A DNA stretch of 64,000 nucleotides from Candidatus Baltobacteraceae bacterium (GTDB lineage Bacteria > Vulcanimicrobiota > Vulcanimicrobiia > Vulcanimicrobiales > Vulcanimicrobiaceae): positions 33,489 through 97,488 of the forward strand of contig DASXGW010000011.1 in NCBI GenBank assembly GCA_036488875.1, given 5' to 3'. Below, one piece after another: positions 16,973 through 25,798 of the stretch. Each line of letters begins with the position of its first letter. Positions within the stretch are counted from its first letter, which is position 1. Both the position numbers and the translations under genes were made by a program. Under the pieces are notes generated by a model. It saw only the letters and a program-made list of their open reading frames with translations. It did not search any database and was not told the origin of the DNA.

Positions 16973-18994
16973 CTACGCGGCGATGATCTCGCTCGGGTTC
17001 AACGTTAGCTCGCCTGGCAGCTCCCCGTACGAAAAGACGTCGACGCGTACGCCCGAGCGCATCAGGAAATCGGCGAGCAGTGGCCGCAACGCGGCCGTAC
17101 ACACGATCGACGCGCCGTCGCGCGAGCGCCCCGCGACGTAGCGGCCGATCTGCTCGCGCAGCGCCAGCGCCGTTGACGGCGACGCCGCGTCGGTTCCACC
17201 GCGGCTCCACGCCGAAACCAGCGTTCGTTCGAACTCGGGGTCGAAGATGGCCGGCTCCAGCGTTGCGACGGCGCGCCGTCGCAAGAGCTCGGGGATGACG
17301 ACGCGGCGCGCGGCTTCCGCCAACTCGTTTGCGTCGCGCGATCCCGCTTCCAACATCGCTTCGAGGACGCGCACCGGATCGCGGGGCCACACCATTTCGC
17401 GCAGCAACAACGAAAACGCACGATGCACCGCCGCGAACGGCAGCGACTCCGTACCAATTTCTTTGATGACCGACGGAACGCTCGCGCGCAAATGCTCGAA
17501 CAGCGTCTGCAACTCTTGACGTCCGACCAGTTCGGCTGCGTGCGCGCGCGCGACTTCGGCCAAATGCGAACCGAGTACGGAGATCGGATCGAAAACCAGC
17601 GCGCCCGCCGCCGATGCGGCGTCGGCCCGTTCGACGGAAATCCACGCCGCCGGTAAGCCATAGACGGGCTCGGGCTCAACGCCCACGCCCAAGCGGCGCA
17701 ACACCGCTTCTTCAGCCACGGCGAGCCGGCACTCCAGTCGAAGCGCGCCTTGAGCAACCAGCCGGTCGCGGACGCGAATGCCGTACGTCGCGGCTTCTCG
17801 TGCAAGGTCGTCGCGTAGCCGAACGCCGGGAAGAACGATGCCGATATCGGCCGCCAACGCTCGTCGCACCTCACCGATACGGTCGAGCAGCGCATCGGCG
17901 TGCGGCGGCACCAGCAGATGCGCGAGATCCGCGCCGACGTCGATGGATACCGCGTCGACGCCGACCAATCCGAGCGCAAGCTCCGGGCGCCGCATCGCTT
18001 GGCGGCGCGCACGTTCGCGCGACGCAGCCGTTTCGTCGTCGCTGCGCGTGCGATGCCGCTGCGCAAGCCACGCGAGTACGAACGCCATTAGACCGAGCAG
18101 CGCAAAGAGCGGCCGCGGAAGCGCCGGAACAAAACTCAGTGCGAGCAGCAGCACCCCGACGCTGCGCAGCACGTCGGGGCGCGAGCACAACTGCGCGGCC
18201 AGATCCGATCCCAGCGCACCCTCGGACGCGACGCGCGTCACCATCATGCCCATTGCGGTGGAGATCAAGAACGCCGGCAAAGTCGTCACGAGCGCGTTGC
18301 CGATCGAGAGCAGGGCGAACCTGTTGAGCGCATCCACTGCAGTTAAACCATGATAGGCAATGCCCACGATGACGCCGCCCGCGAGATTGAGCGCGACGAT
18401 GACCAACGCCGCGACGGCGTCGCCTTTGACGAACTTTCCGGCGCCGTCCATCGCACCGTAAAAGTCGGCCTCGCGCTGCACGGCCGCGCGCTTGCGGCGC
18501 GCCCCCGCGGCATCGAGCACGCCGGCGTGAACGTCCGCATCGATGGCCATTTGCTTCCCCGGCATGGCATCGAGCGTGAAGCGCGCGGCGACTTCGGCGA
18601 CGCGCTGCGAGCCACTGGCTATCACCACGAACTGGATCGTCACGAGAATCGCGAACACGATGATGCCCACGACGAGATTGCCGTTCACGACAAAGGCGCC
18701 GAACGCCGGAACGATGGCGCCCACCGCGCCCGGCGTCGCTCCTTGCGTAAGAATCAATCGCGTCGCCGAGACGTCGAGGGACAATCGAAACAGCGTCGCG
18801 ACGAGCAGAGCCGGCGCGAACGCACTGAACTCCAGCGGGTCCTCGACGGTGACCGAAAGCAGCAGGACGAGCGCGGATGCAAAGATGTTCACGCCCAGCA
18901 GCACGTCGAGCAGCCACGGCGGCAACGGCACGATCAAAATCCCGACGATCGCCAGAAGCACGCCTGCGAAGGCGTAGACCGGAAGCCGGGTCAC
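16973..18994 (-). CDS. flhA: Flagellar/type III export gate protein FlhA
   Basis: A 673-residue FlhA/SctV protein. Eight N-terminal membrane segments are followed by the FHIPEP-family loop ('SLDVSATRLILTQG', 'VVIASGSQRVAEVAARFTLDAMPGKQMAID'). The cytosolic C-terminal domain ('RDPVRVLEAMLEAG', 'IVCTAALRPLLADFL') forms the nonameric export ring. GTG 18994 overlaps the flhB stop (GTGA); the extra open frame upstream lies antisense-like inside flhB. It ends the fliQ-fliR-flhB-flhA run. It moves substrates from the ATPase to the gate using the proton motive force. Confidence 0.95.
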   Translation of the reverse strand: MTRLPVYAFAGVLLAIVGILIVPLPPWLLDVLLGVNIFASALVLLLSVTVEDPLEFSAFAPALLVATLFRLSLDVSATRLILTQGATPGAVGAIVPAFGAFVVNGNLVVGIIVFAILVTIQFVVIASGSQRVAEVAARFTLDAMPGKQMAIDADVHAGVLDAAGARRKRAAVQREADFYGAMDGAGKFVKGDAVAALVIVALNLAGGVIVGIAYHGLTAVDALNRFALLSIGNALVTTLPAFLISTAMGMMVTRVASEGALGSDLAAQLCSRPDVLRSVGVLLLALSFVPALPRPLFALLGLMAFVLAWLAQRHRTRSDDETAASRERARRQAMRRPELALGLVGVDAVSIDVGADLAHLLVPPHADALLDRIGEVRRALAADIGIVLPGVRLRDDLAREAATYGIRVRDRLVAQGALRLECRLAVAEEAVLRRLGVGVEPEPVYGLPAAWISVERADAASAAGALVFDPISVLGSHLAEVARAHAAELVGRQELQTLFEHLRASVPSVIKEIGTESLPFAAVHRAFSLLLREMVWPRDPVRVLEAMLEAGSRDANELAEAARRVVIPELLRRRAVATLEPAIFDPEFERTLVSAWSRGGTDAASPSTALALREQIGRYVAGRSRDGASIVCTAALRPLLADFLMRSGVRVDVFSYGELPGELTLNPSEIIAA

Positions 18995-20001
18995 GTGCGC
19001 AGCAATCCGGCGCGGAACAGCGCCGCCACGACTTCGGCAACCGCGACGAAATGCGCGCGGTCGATCGGATCGCCGACGCGTCCGTCGCGATAGAGCGCTC
19101 GCGCCAACGGTACGTTCTCGACGACCGGTATGCCCCTGGCCGCCGCTATGGCCCGCACGCGACCGGCGGCATCGCCGGCGGCGCGCACGAGAATGGTCGG
19201 CACCGCCACTAGCGGCGGTTCGTACTGCAACGCCACCGCCACGTGCGTGGGATTTGCAATCACGAACGACGCCTTTCCCACGTCGTCGACGCAACCGCGC
19301 AGCAGCGAACGATGCAGCGCCCGGCGGCGTCCGCGCTCGAGCGGATCGCCTTCTTGTTCCTTGGCTTCGCGCTTGCGATCGTCGAAACTCATGCGCAGTT
19401 TCTGCAGCCACGTTCGGCGCGCCGCGCCATATTCGGCGACGGCAAATGCGGTTCCGACCGCAAACGCCGCGATCGCTACGCGTTGGGCCGCGTTCCAAAC
19501 GCCGGCCGCAACCCCGGCCACGGACCCCGCAGCGATTGCTTCGCGTGCGGCGGCTTGCAGCGCCGGAACCATCGCGCATCCTGCCAGTGCGAAGGCAGCT
19601 CCCGCGCGAAATCCGTGACCGAGCGTCTCGCGCGAAAACATGCGCTTACATCCCTCTATTGGATTGAGCCGTTCCACCTTCGGAAGCGGAAAGATAAACA
19701 AGCCGCCCCCGTTCTGCGCGATCGCAACGACGCTGCCGGCGAGCGCCGCAGCGGCAATTGGCAGCAGCGCAACGCCGAGCACGGCCATCGAATCGACCTC
19801 TCCATTGCCGGCCGCAGCGCGCGCGATGGATCGGGAAGCCAGTGCTCCTAGCAGCGGCGCGCTCGCAACGAGCGTTAGACCGGCGGCGAGAAACGCCGCA
19901 TTCGCGCCGAGCTCGGAACACCGCGCGACGTTGCCCTCGCGCCGCGCCTTTTCCAGACGCTGCGGCGTCGCGTCAAACGGCTTCTCCGATTCGTCGCTCA
20001 T
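18991..20001 (-). CDS. flhB: Flagellar/type III export switch protein FlhB
   Basis: A 336-residue FlhB/SctU protein. The N-terminus 'ATPQRLEKARREGNVARCSEL' is typical, followed by four membrane segments. The self-cleavage motif is intact ('VIANPTHVAVAL': cleavage between Asn and Pro). In flagella this protein switches export from rod/hook to filament substrates after sensing FliK. ATG 20001 overlaps fliR by 4 bases. The intact NPTH argues for a working secretion apparatus despite other reduced components. Confidence 0.95.
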   Translation of the reverse strand: MSDESEKPFDATPQRLEKARREGNVARCSELGANAAFLAAGLTLVASAPLLGALASRSIARAAAGNGEVDSMAVLGVALLPIAAAALAGSVVAIAQNGGGLFIFPLPKVERLNPIEGCKRMFSRETLGHGFRAGAAFALAGCAMVPALQAAAREAIAAGSVAGVAAGVWNAAQRVAIAAFAVGTAFAVAEYGAARRTWLQKLRMSFDDRKREAKEQEGDPLERGRRRALHRSLLRGCVDDVGKASFVIANPTHVAVALQYEPPLVAVPTILVRAAGDAAGRVRAIAAARGIPVVENVPLARALYRDGRVGDPIDRAHFVAVAEVVAALFRAGLLRT

Positions 20002-20720
20002 CGAACCGGCAGCGCAAGCAATGGATGTCCCGCGCGCGCGGCGAGAATCGGCACCGCGCACACCGTCGCGATCAGCACCGCCGCGAACGCGAGCGGAAAT
20101 GCAAGCGTGATGCTTCCGAAACGTGGAACCGCGCGAGAGAGAGCCCCCAGCGCGATCTGCACCGCAAATGCCAAACCGATGGCCGGCGCGGCCACCCCGG
20201 CCGCGCTGATCGCAATCGTTGCGGCCAAGCTCGCGAGATACGGCATCCAGGCGTGCGCGTCGAACGGAACGCCCGGCGTAAGTCGCGAGAAACTCATTGC
20301 AAACCACCAAATCGTGGGTCGGTAGGCGCCCAACAGGAAGAACCCGCCGGTGAATGCGAGCGACCAAACGCGTCCGAAGCCCGAAGGAGCGACGATTTGC
20401 GCGCTCGGCGCGAAGGCTTTGACGCCGGCATAGTCGTCGACGGTCCGGCCCCCGGCGTAGGCCGCGTCGTACAATAAAGACGCCGCGGCGCCGACGATCG
20501 CGCCGAGCAAAAGTTCGGTCGCAAACGCGAGCGCAAAACTCAGTTCGTCACGCGGAACCTTCGCGGCGCTAACGCCCGGTGCAACGGACAACGTCAAAAA
20601 CACGGCGAGACCGGCGCGCACGGGTGCCGGAACGCTCGGGTGTGAAAAGCCGGGTGCGCGGAATGCGAATCCGGCGCAACGCGCAAAGACGAGCGTCCCG
20701 GTCGCCAGTGAATCGCTCAC
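19998..20720 (-). CDS. fliR: Flagellar/type III export gate protein FliR
   Basis: A 240-residue membrane protein of the FliR/SctT family: 'RCAGFAFRAPGFSHPSVPAPVRAGLAV' region, 'ELLLGAIVGAAASLLYDA', 'APAIGLAFAVQIALGALSRAVP'. It builds the central export pore with FliP and FliQ. The ATG codon overlaps the end of fliQ (4-base overlap at 20717-20720), so the genes are translationally coupled. Length is slightly below the usual 250-265 residues. Confidence 0.93.
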   Translation of the reverse strand: MSDSLATGTLVFARCAGFAFRAPGFSHPSVPAPVRAGLAVFLTLSVAPGVSAAKVPRDELSFALAFATELLLGAIVGAAASLLYDAAYAGGRTVDDYAGVKAFAPSAQIVAPSGFGRVWSLAFTGGFFLLGAYRPTIWWFAMSFSRLTPGVPFDAHAWMPYLASLAATIAISAAGVAAPAIGLAFAVQIALGALSRAVPRFGSITLAFPLAFAAVLIATVCAVPILAARAGHPLLALPVR

Positions 20721-20986
20721 GAACCGGAGACGAGGGCGGGAATCGCGTCCAACGCGCGATCGAACAGACCGGCCAACGCGTGCATTGCGAAGGATCCGAA
20801 AATCGCAACCGTAATGCCGACCGCAATCGCCTTCGGCAGCAAGGTCAATGTCTGTTCCTGCACTTGCGTGGCAGCCTGCACCACCGCCACGGCCGTACCG
20901 ACCAGCGCCGAGACGGCCAGCATCGGCAACGCGATCAACGCCGTTGTGAACAGCCCGTCGCGAACCAGAGCGTCGAAAGCTTCCAT
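20717..20986 (-). CDS. fliQ: Flagellar/type III export gate protein FliQ
   Basis: An 89-residue, two-helix membrane protein of the FliQ/SctS family: 'ALIALPMLAVSALVGTAVAVVQAATQVQEQTLTLLPK' in two blocks, with the conserved 'QAATQVQEQTL'. It packs around the FliP-FliR pore. It begins the second flagellar run, separated by about 6.6 kb from fliP, which normally precedes it. metF lies 57 bases upstream in the same direction, so fliQ could be transcribed by readthrough. Confidence 0.93.
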   Translation of the reverse strand: MEAFDALVRDGLFTTALIALPMLAVSALVGTAVAVVQAATQVQEQTLTLLPKAIAVGITVAIFGSFAMHALAGLFDRALDAIPALVSGS

Positions 20987-21043
20987 CGCGCCGATCGTAC
21001 GGTGCGATGGTGACGCAATCGTTAGCGAATTATGACGGTTCGC

Positions 21044-21949
21044 TTACGGCGCAAAGGTCCGAGCGAACAGCGGTCGCCAGGCGCTGGCGGCGAGCAGCGA
21101 CGATACGATGGCGCGCGTGGCCGGTGATTTGTTGAGCGTATAAAAATGGATGCCGGGCACGCCGCTCTGAAGCAGCGCGACGGCCTGCATCGACGCGTAC
21201 GCGACGCCGAGGGCTTCGACTGCTTCGGCGTCACCTTTGCGCAGCTCCATCTCGACGCGCAGTTTCGGCGGGATCGTCGCACCGCACATCGCCACGAAAC
21301 GCTTGATCTGCTCGAAGTTGGTAATCGGCATGAGCCCTGGGAGTATCGGAGCCGTCACGCCCATCGCTCGAGCGCGGCGCTCGAACCCGAAGAACGCATC
21401 GTTATCGAAAAAGAGTTGCGATACGAGAAAGTCGGCGCCGGCATCGACTTTTTCTTTAAGGCGCGCGAGGTCGACGTCCATGCTCGCGGCCTCGGGATGC
21501 TTCTCGGGATAGCACGCCGCACCGATGCAGAAATCGTAGTTTCGGCGCAACATGGCGATCAACTCGGTCGCGTGGCTGAAACCGCCCGCCGGAGCGACGA
21601 ACTGCTCCTCTCCCTTCGGCGGATCGCCGCGCAGGGCAAGAACGTTTTCGATGCCGGCGCGAGCGAGATCGTCGAAGAGCGCGCGCAGCTCCGCGCGCGT
21701 GGAACCGACGCACGTCACGTGCGCTACCACCGTCAGGCCGATCTCTTGCTGGATCTTCTTCGCGAGCGCAACCGTCCGCGCGCGGGTCGAACCGCCCGCC
21801 CCGTAAGTGATGGAGACGAATGCCGGCCGCAACGGCTGCAGCGCCGAGATGGCATCGATAAGCTGGCGCGAACCGTCCTCGTCCTTCGGTGGAAAGAACT
21901 CGAACGAGAAGAACGGCCGCATCGAGGCCAGCGCCTCGCTAATTCGCAT
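21044..21949 (-). CDS. metF: Methylenetetrahydrofolate reductase
   Basis: A 301-residue MetF: 'FFSFEFFPPKDEDGSRQL', 'FVSITYGAGGSTR', 'HVTCVGSTRAEL', 'NVLALRGDPPKGEE', 'GAACYPEKHPEA', 'FLVSQLFFDNDAF'. It is the full-length flavoprotein that reduces 5,10-methylene-THF to 5-methyl-THF for methionine synthesis. No other methionine gene is adjacent. It lies 28 bases after the flavoprotein oxidoreductase gene and 57 bases before fliQ. Confidence 0.96.
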   Translation of the reverse strand: MRISEALASMRPFFSFEFFPPKDEDGSRQLIDAISALQPLRPAFVSITYGAGGSTRARTVALAKKIQQEIGLTVVAHVTCVGSTRAELRALFDDLARAGIENVLALRGDPPKGEEQFVAPAGGFSHATELIAMLRRNYDFCIGAACYPEKHPEAASMDVDLARLKEKVDAGADFLVSQLFFDNDAFFGFERRARAMGVTAPILPGLMPITNFEQIKRFVAMCGATIPPKLRVEMELRKGDAEAVEALGVAYASMQAVALLQSGVPGIHFYTLNKSPATRAIVSSLLAASAWRPLFARTFAP

Positions 21950-21977
21950 CGGCCATTTCTTTAACGAAAGCCGCCGA

Positions 21978-23546
21978 CTACGCCTGCGGAATCGACTGTG
22001 CGTAGCGAAAGACGTCGTCCGGATCGTATTTTCGCTTTACTTCTTTTAGCCGCGCAAGACTCTCGCCGTAGTATTGCTGCTGCCAGTCCGAAAGGTTGGG
22101 ATCGGCATAGCCTTGGTACGCACTCCCGGAAAGCCACGGCCGCACCGATTCGTACGTCGCCTGGGTCCAGGCTATATTCGCGTTGGCTACCGAATCGCTG
22201 GATCCAGGTTTCCATCGCGATTGGTACTGCACGACGTAGCGAATGTCGCGGTGCGCGAACGCCGCCGCGCTCGGCGGCCGCGCGATCGCGCCTCCCGCCG
22301 TTTCAAACGCGATCTTGCCGACGTTGACCGCGCCTTGGAAATCCGCCGGCGTCAATACCGGATCGGCTTGACGCCGCGCGATCGCTTCGACGAGTGCTTC
22401 GAACGCTTGCGCCGGCCACGTCGCCCGAATCAGGTCCGACTTAGCGTAGAAACTGGGCCGCGGGAGCGCCCCATTTGGCGAGACCCCCGCGTACTTACAT
22501 TCGTCGGCTCGCAGCCCCGCACAAATCGGTTCGCGCATGGTGGAAAGATACGGCGCCGTCACGACCGTTGTCGCGCTGGGTTTGACGCCGGCAGCGGTCA
22601 GCAGCGCTTCACCCAGCGCACGGGCACCTCGCTCGTTGCCCGCATACGTCAACTCGATAACGACGCTCCCGCCATCACTGGGCGAGCCCGTATGAATTTC
22701 GGTCCAGCAATGCGCGCGGTCGGGAAGAGCGGTTACCCATTGCTGAAACGCCGTCATCACGCGCACGCCGCTCGCGAGCGGAAACGTGTAGACGATCTCG
22801 GTGAACGGCATGTCGACCGGATGCAAGCGCCCCGTCAACTCGACGACGGCACCGAAGTTCCCGCCGCCGCCGCCGCGACACGCCCAAAATAGATCGGCGT
22901 TTTGCCGTTGATTGGCTGTAATGAGGTCGCCCGCGGCGGTAACGAGTTTCAACTCAGTGATGTTGTCGCAGGTGAGTCCGTACAGGCGCGAGAGCCGTCC
23001 GAATCCACCGGCCGCACTGAGTCCGCTAAGCCCGACGGTTGGGCACGTTCCGGCCGGCAAGGTCATCCGCGTCGGCCAAAGCGCCGTGTAAAGCGGCAGG
23101 TTCGTCTGACCCGCGCCGAAGGTCGCTTCTTGCCGCGCCCGATCCGCTCGAACGTACGCGAGCTCCGACACGTCGACGATCAATCCGGTGGTTGCGGAGA
23201 ATCCGGCAAAACTGTGGCGCCCGTTGCGCACCGCAAAGTTTATCCCGTACTCGCGGGCAAACTTTATGGATTGCGCGACGTCCTCGGCACCGGCGACGAT
23301 CGCGACCGCGCTCGGCACCACAGCGGCAAAGCGCGCGTTCCACGGCTGACTCGCGATGGCATAAGCGGCGTCCGACGGCGCGATGACTCGTCCTTTGATC
23401 GCCGACCGCAGCTGGTCGAGGCGCGACGTCCTCGGCGAAGAACCGCCGGCGACCGAACATCCCCCTAACGAAGCGTTCGCGCAAGCCAACGCAACGGCCG
23501 AAGCTCCCGTCTCGAGAAACCGACGCCTGCTCTGCATAGGCTTCAC
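21978..23546 (-). CDS. Tat-exported FAD-linked oxidoreductase, berberine-bridge type
   Basis: A 522-residue flavoprotein. The N-terminus carries a Tat motif ('SRRRFLETG') and a possible lipobox ('SLGGC'), so it is folded with FAD before export and may be lipid-anchored. The FAD domain has 'RNGRHSFAGFS', where the histidine is the expected 8-alpha attachment site. It also has 'AGTCPTVGLSG', where the cysteine is the expected 6-S attachment, which predicts bicovalent FAD. The C-terminal BBE segment is 'LSDWQQQYYGESLARLKEVK'. Relatives oxidise sugars or alkaloid-like compounds; the substrate here is unknown. It is divergent from the VOC gene. Confidence 0.85.
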   Translation of the reverse strand: MKPMQSRRRFLETGASAVALACANASLGGCSVAGGSSPRTSRLDQLRSAIKGRVIAPSDAAYAIASQPWNARFAAVVPSAVAIVAGAEDVAQSIKFAREYGINFAVRNGRHSFAGFSATTGLIVDVSELAYVRADRARQEATFGAGQTNLPLYTALWPTRMTLPAGTCPTVGLSGLSAAGGFGRLSRLYGLTCDNITELKLVTAAGDLITANQRQNADLFWACRGGGGGNFGAVVELTGRLHPVDMPFTEIVYTFPLASGVRVMTAFQQWVTALPDRAHCWTEIHTGSPSDGGSVVIELTYAGNERGARALGEALLTAAGVKPSATTVVTAPYLSTMREPICAGLRADECKYAGVSPNGALPRPSFYAKSDLIRATWPAQAFEALVEAIARRQADPVLTPADFQGAVNVGKIAFETAGGAIARPPSAAAFAHRDIRYVVQYQSRWKPGSSDSVANANIAWTQATYESVRPWLSGSAYQGYADPNLSDWQQQYYGESLARLKEVKRKYDPDDVFRYAQSIPQA

Positions 23547-23615
23547 TGTACTGCGTCGCGAGTTCGATATCCCTTACAACGAGGGGTCCGGACAACGATC
23601 AATGTAAATGGTTTT

Positions 23616-24068
23616 ATGACTAAAAAGCATTTGATTCCGCTGTTGGTCGGTATCTGTTTTTGCTTTTCGCCGGCAGCCTCTCTCGCTGATACCCCCGGAC
23701 ACATCACGGGCGTGGGCGGCATTTTCGTGAAAAGCAAAGACCCCAAAGCCTTGGCCGCATGGTATCGAGACGTGCTGGGTATTCAGATCGAGAGCTGGGG
23801 AGGGGCGGCGCTCCGATACGATGCCCCGGAGCATCCGCCCGTTCTCGTGTGGAACGCTTTCCCGCAAACGACGAAGTACATGACGCCATCGACGCGTGAG
23901 TTTATGTTAGACTTCGCCGTCGACGACCTTGACGCATACCTTGCGAAGCTCAAGGCAAAGGGTGTAGTAGTTCTCAAGCGCGACGACTCGGACCCGGACG
24001 GCAAATACGCCTGGATCCTCGATCCGGACGGCACGAAAATCGAACTTTGGCAACCGAAGCCCAAATAA
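23616..24068 (+). CDS. Secreted VOC/glyoxalase-fold protein
   Basis: A 150-residue protein with a Sec signal peptide ('LLVGICFCFSPAASLAD', cleavage near residue 25). A single VOC domain follows: 'GIFVKSKDPKALAAWYRDVLG', 'FAVDDLDAYLAKLKAKGV', 'YAWILDPDGTKIELWQP'. The C-terminal 'DPDGTKIEL' glutamate is a typical metal ligand. Most VOC proteins are cytosolic, so export is unusual; a periplasmic lyase or binding role is possible. The first 70 bases of the gene are AT-richer than the surroundings, partly due to the lysine and phenylalanine codons of the signal. Confidence 0.8.
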   Translation: MTKKHLIPLLVGICFCFSPAASLADTPGHITGVGGIFVKSKDPKALAAWYRDVLGIQIESWGGAALRYDAPEHPPVLVWNAFPQTTKYMTPSTREFMLDFAVDDLDAYLAKLKAKGVVVLKRDDSDPDGKYAWILDPDGTKIELWQPKPK

Positions 24069-24096
24069 CGTTAGATGTGAACGCCCATGAGTTTGC

Positions 24097-25767
24097 TCAG
24101 ACCTGACGAGCTACTTGACTTTGCGGCGCGCGCTCGATCCACAGCAGCGCGATTGCCAGTTCGTGGGAGAGCCGCGTGAGCGTCTCGAGTTCGTCGGGGT
24201 CGAACCGTTCGCCGGAGTCTCGGTATTGAGCAAACACCGCACCGGTGACCGTTCCGAAGACGACCAGCGGAAAGACCGCAGCAAGCCGCGGCAGGGCGGT
24301 TGCAAAGTCGTCGGTGTGCACGGGAACGTGCTTCGAGCGCAGGCGCATGAACACCGGATCGTCCGCATTCACTGGGAACGCTTCACCGTGTCCCGCTTGT
24401 GCCGCCGGCGTATACGTCGTCTCCGTTTCGATATAGATACAGACGAACGGCGCGTGCATAAGCCGGTGAATTTCGTGCGCGACGCGCCCCGAGAGCGCGC
24501 GGACGTCGCGCGCGTGTGGGAAATCATCAACGAGTGCGCCAAGTTCGGCAGCGGCACGCAGCTTGTCGCGATAGAGAACCTGCTCGACGAGCCGCTCGAC
24601 CGACGCTTCGATCCACTTAATCGAAAAGCCCAAGAGCAGCGGAACCAATAGCTCTAAAACCGTGCTCTGTACCCGGCCGAGCGCGGCACGCTCCACGATC
24701 TGCTCGGCCACAATAAATACGCCGACGATGACGGAGAGAACGAGCGTGTACGTCACCGCGCGGCTGAAGACGAAATCGACCGCGACGAGCCCGCGAGCCA
24801 GCACGGCGTACGGGAGTACGATCGCTAGCGCCAGATACGTAATATTCAGTGCGCCGCCCGCGAGAAGCGGCTGGCCGGTAATACCGGAGATCCAGTTTGC
24901 GGTCGGGCCGATCTGAGAGAACAGCATCGCGGCGAAAATCCAACGAACGGCTTCGGCGGTGCGCCCACGCGCGTAGAACGCCGCAACGGCAAAGACGAGC
25001 ACGCCGGAATAGCCGAGCAGCATCTGCGTAATCCAATACTGCGGCGTTGTGAAGTACGTCGAGCCGAAAATGGCGCCGAGCCGGTCTCCGAAAGAGCACA
25101 CGGTAAAGGCGATAAGGGCGGCGGCGCACAGCGCAGCAAGCCCGCCGCGCAGCAAGCGCGGCGTCAGTTTAGGCAGCAATTCGAATGCGAAAAGAATACG
25201 TGCCCCGAAGACACCGAAGGCAACGACCGTGACCTCGAAGACGTTCATAAGGACGGGCACCCAAGGTGGCCCCCAGTAGCGGACGGCAAATCCCTCGTAG
25301 ACGGAAAGCGAGCAGACGAAGAGGCCGGCATAGAGGGAATCTTTTGCGGTACCACGCGCGATCAAGAACACACCGGCAGCGGCGAGCAATATCCGCATGA
25401 CCATGTCGAGCAGGTCGAGCAGGATCGGCGCGCGGCGTTCGAATCGTTCGTGCGCGTATATCACGGCGCCGTTGCGGAGCAGCGGAACGTCAATGGCTCC
25501 CATCGCGGGACCGCTGGCGTGAATTAGTGATGCGACCATATAGCGCGACGTGACATCCACGAGCCGCAGATCCGCAACGTCACCCGGACGAATGCCCGCT
25601 GCGGCACCGGCGGACGTAACGGTCGTATAGACCGAGCGCGACGGATCGAGCCGCTGTAACGTTCCGAGGTTCGGCAGTTGACCAAAGTCCAGATAGCCCG
25701 CGCCGATATCGGCAATGCACAGAAACGTGATGAGCCCAACGAGTAAGGCCCCGAGGGTTCGGTTCAT
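24097..25767 (-). CDS. PDZ-like - multi-TM - GAF membrane sensor (paralogue B)
   Basis: A 556-residue relative of the proteins at 7315-9075 and 25799-27541. It has an N-terminal membrane helix, a short degenerate PDZ-like region ('TSAGAAAGIRPGDVADLRLV'), about eight membrane segments and a linker ('FSIKWIEASVERLVEQVLYRDKL'). A C-terminal GAF-like domain follows ('FPLVVFGTVTGAVFAQYRDSG'), ending 'LSHELAIALLWIERA'. There is no output domain. It follows paralogue C by 31 bases, and both lie downstream of fliP in the same direction, so they may be expressed with the flagellar genes. Confidence 0.72.
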   Translation of the reverse strand: MNRTLGALLVGLITFLCIADIGAGYLDFGQLPNLGTLQRLDPSRSVYTTVTSAGAAAGIRPGDVADLRLVDVTSRYMVASLIHASGPAMGAIDVPLLRNGAVIYAHERFERRAPILLDLLDMVMRILLAAAGVFLIARGTAKDSLYAGLFVCSLSVYEGFAVRYWGPPWVPVLMNVFEVTVVAFGVFGARILFAFELLPKLTPRLLRGGLAALCAAALIAFTVCSFGDRLGAIFGSTYFTTPQYWITQMLLGYSGVLVFAVAAFYARGRTAEAVRWIFAAMLFSQIGPTANWISGITGQPLLAGGALNITYLALAIVLPYAVLARGLVAVDFVFSRAVTYTLVLSVIVGVFIVAEQIVERAALGRVQSTVLELLVPLLLGFSIKWIEASVERLVEQVLYRDKLRAAAELGALVDDFPHARDVRALSGRVAHEIHRLMHAPFVCIYIETETTYTPAAQAGHGEAFPVNADDPVFMRLRSKHVPVHTDDFATALPRLAAVFPLVVFGTVTGAVFAQYRDSGERFDPDELETLTRLSHELAIALLWIERAPQSQVARQV

Positions 25768-25798
25768 GTCCTGCGTTTCGACGCGGCGACGTATGCGC

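Noticed and set aside
18995..19579. N-terminal extension of flhA
   Set aside because: This part reads through flhB in another frame and is Arg-rich; flhA begins at the GTG overlapping the flhB stop.
20987..21043. Terminator between metF and fliQ
   Set aside because: No stem with a T-run was found, so readthrough from metF into fliQ remains possible.
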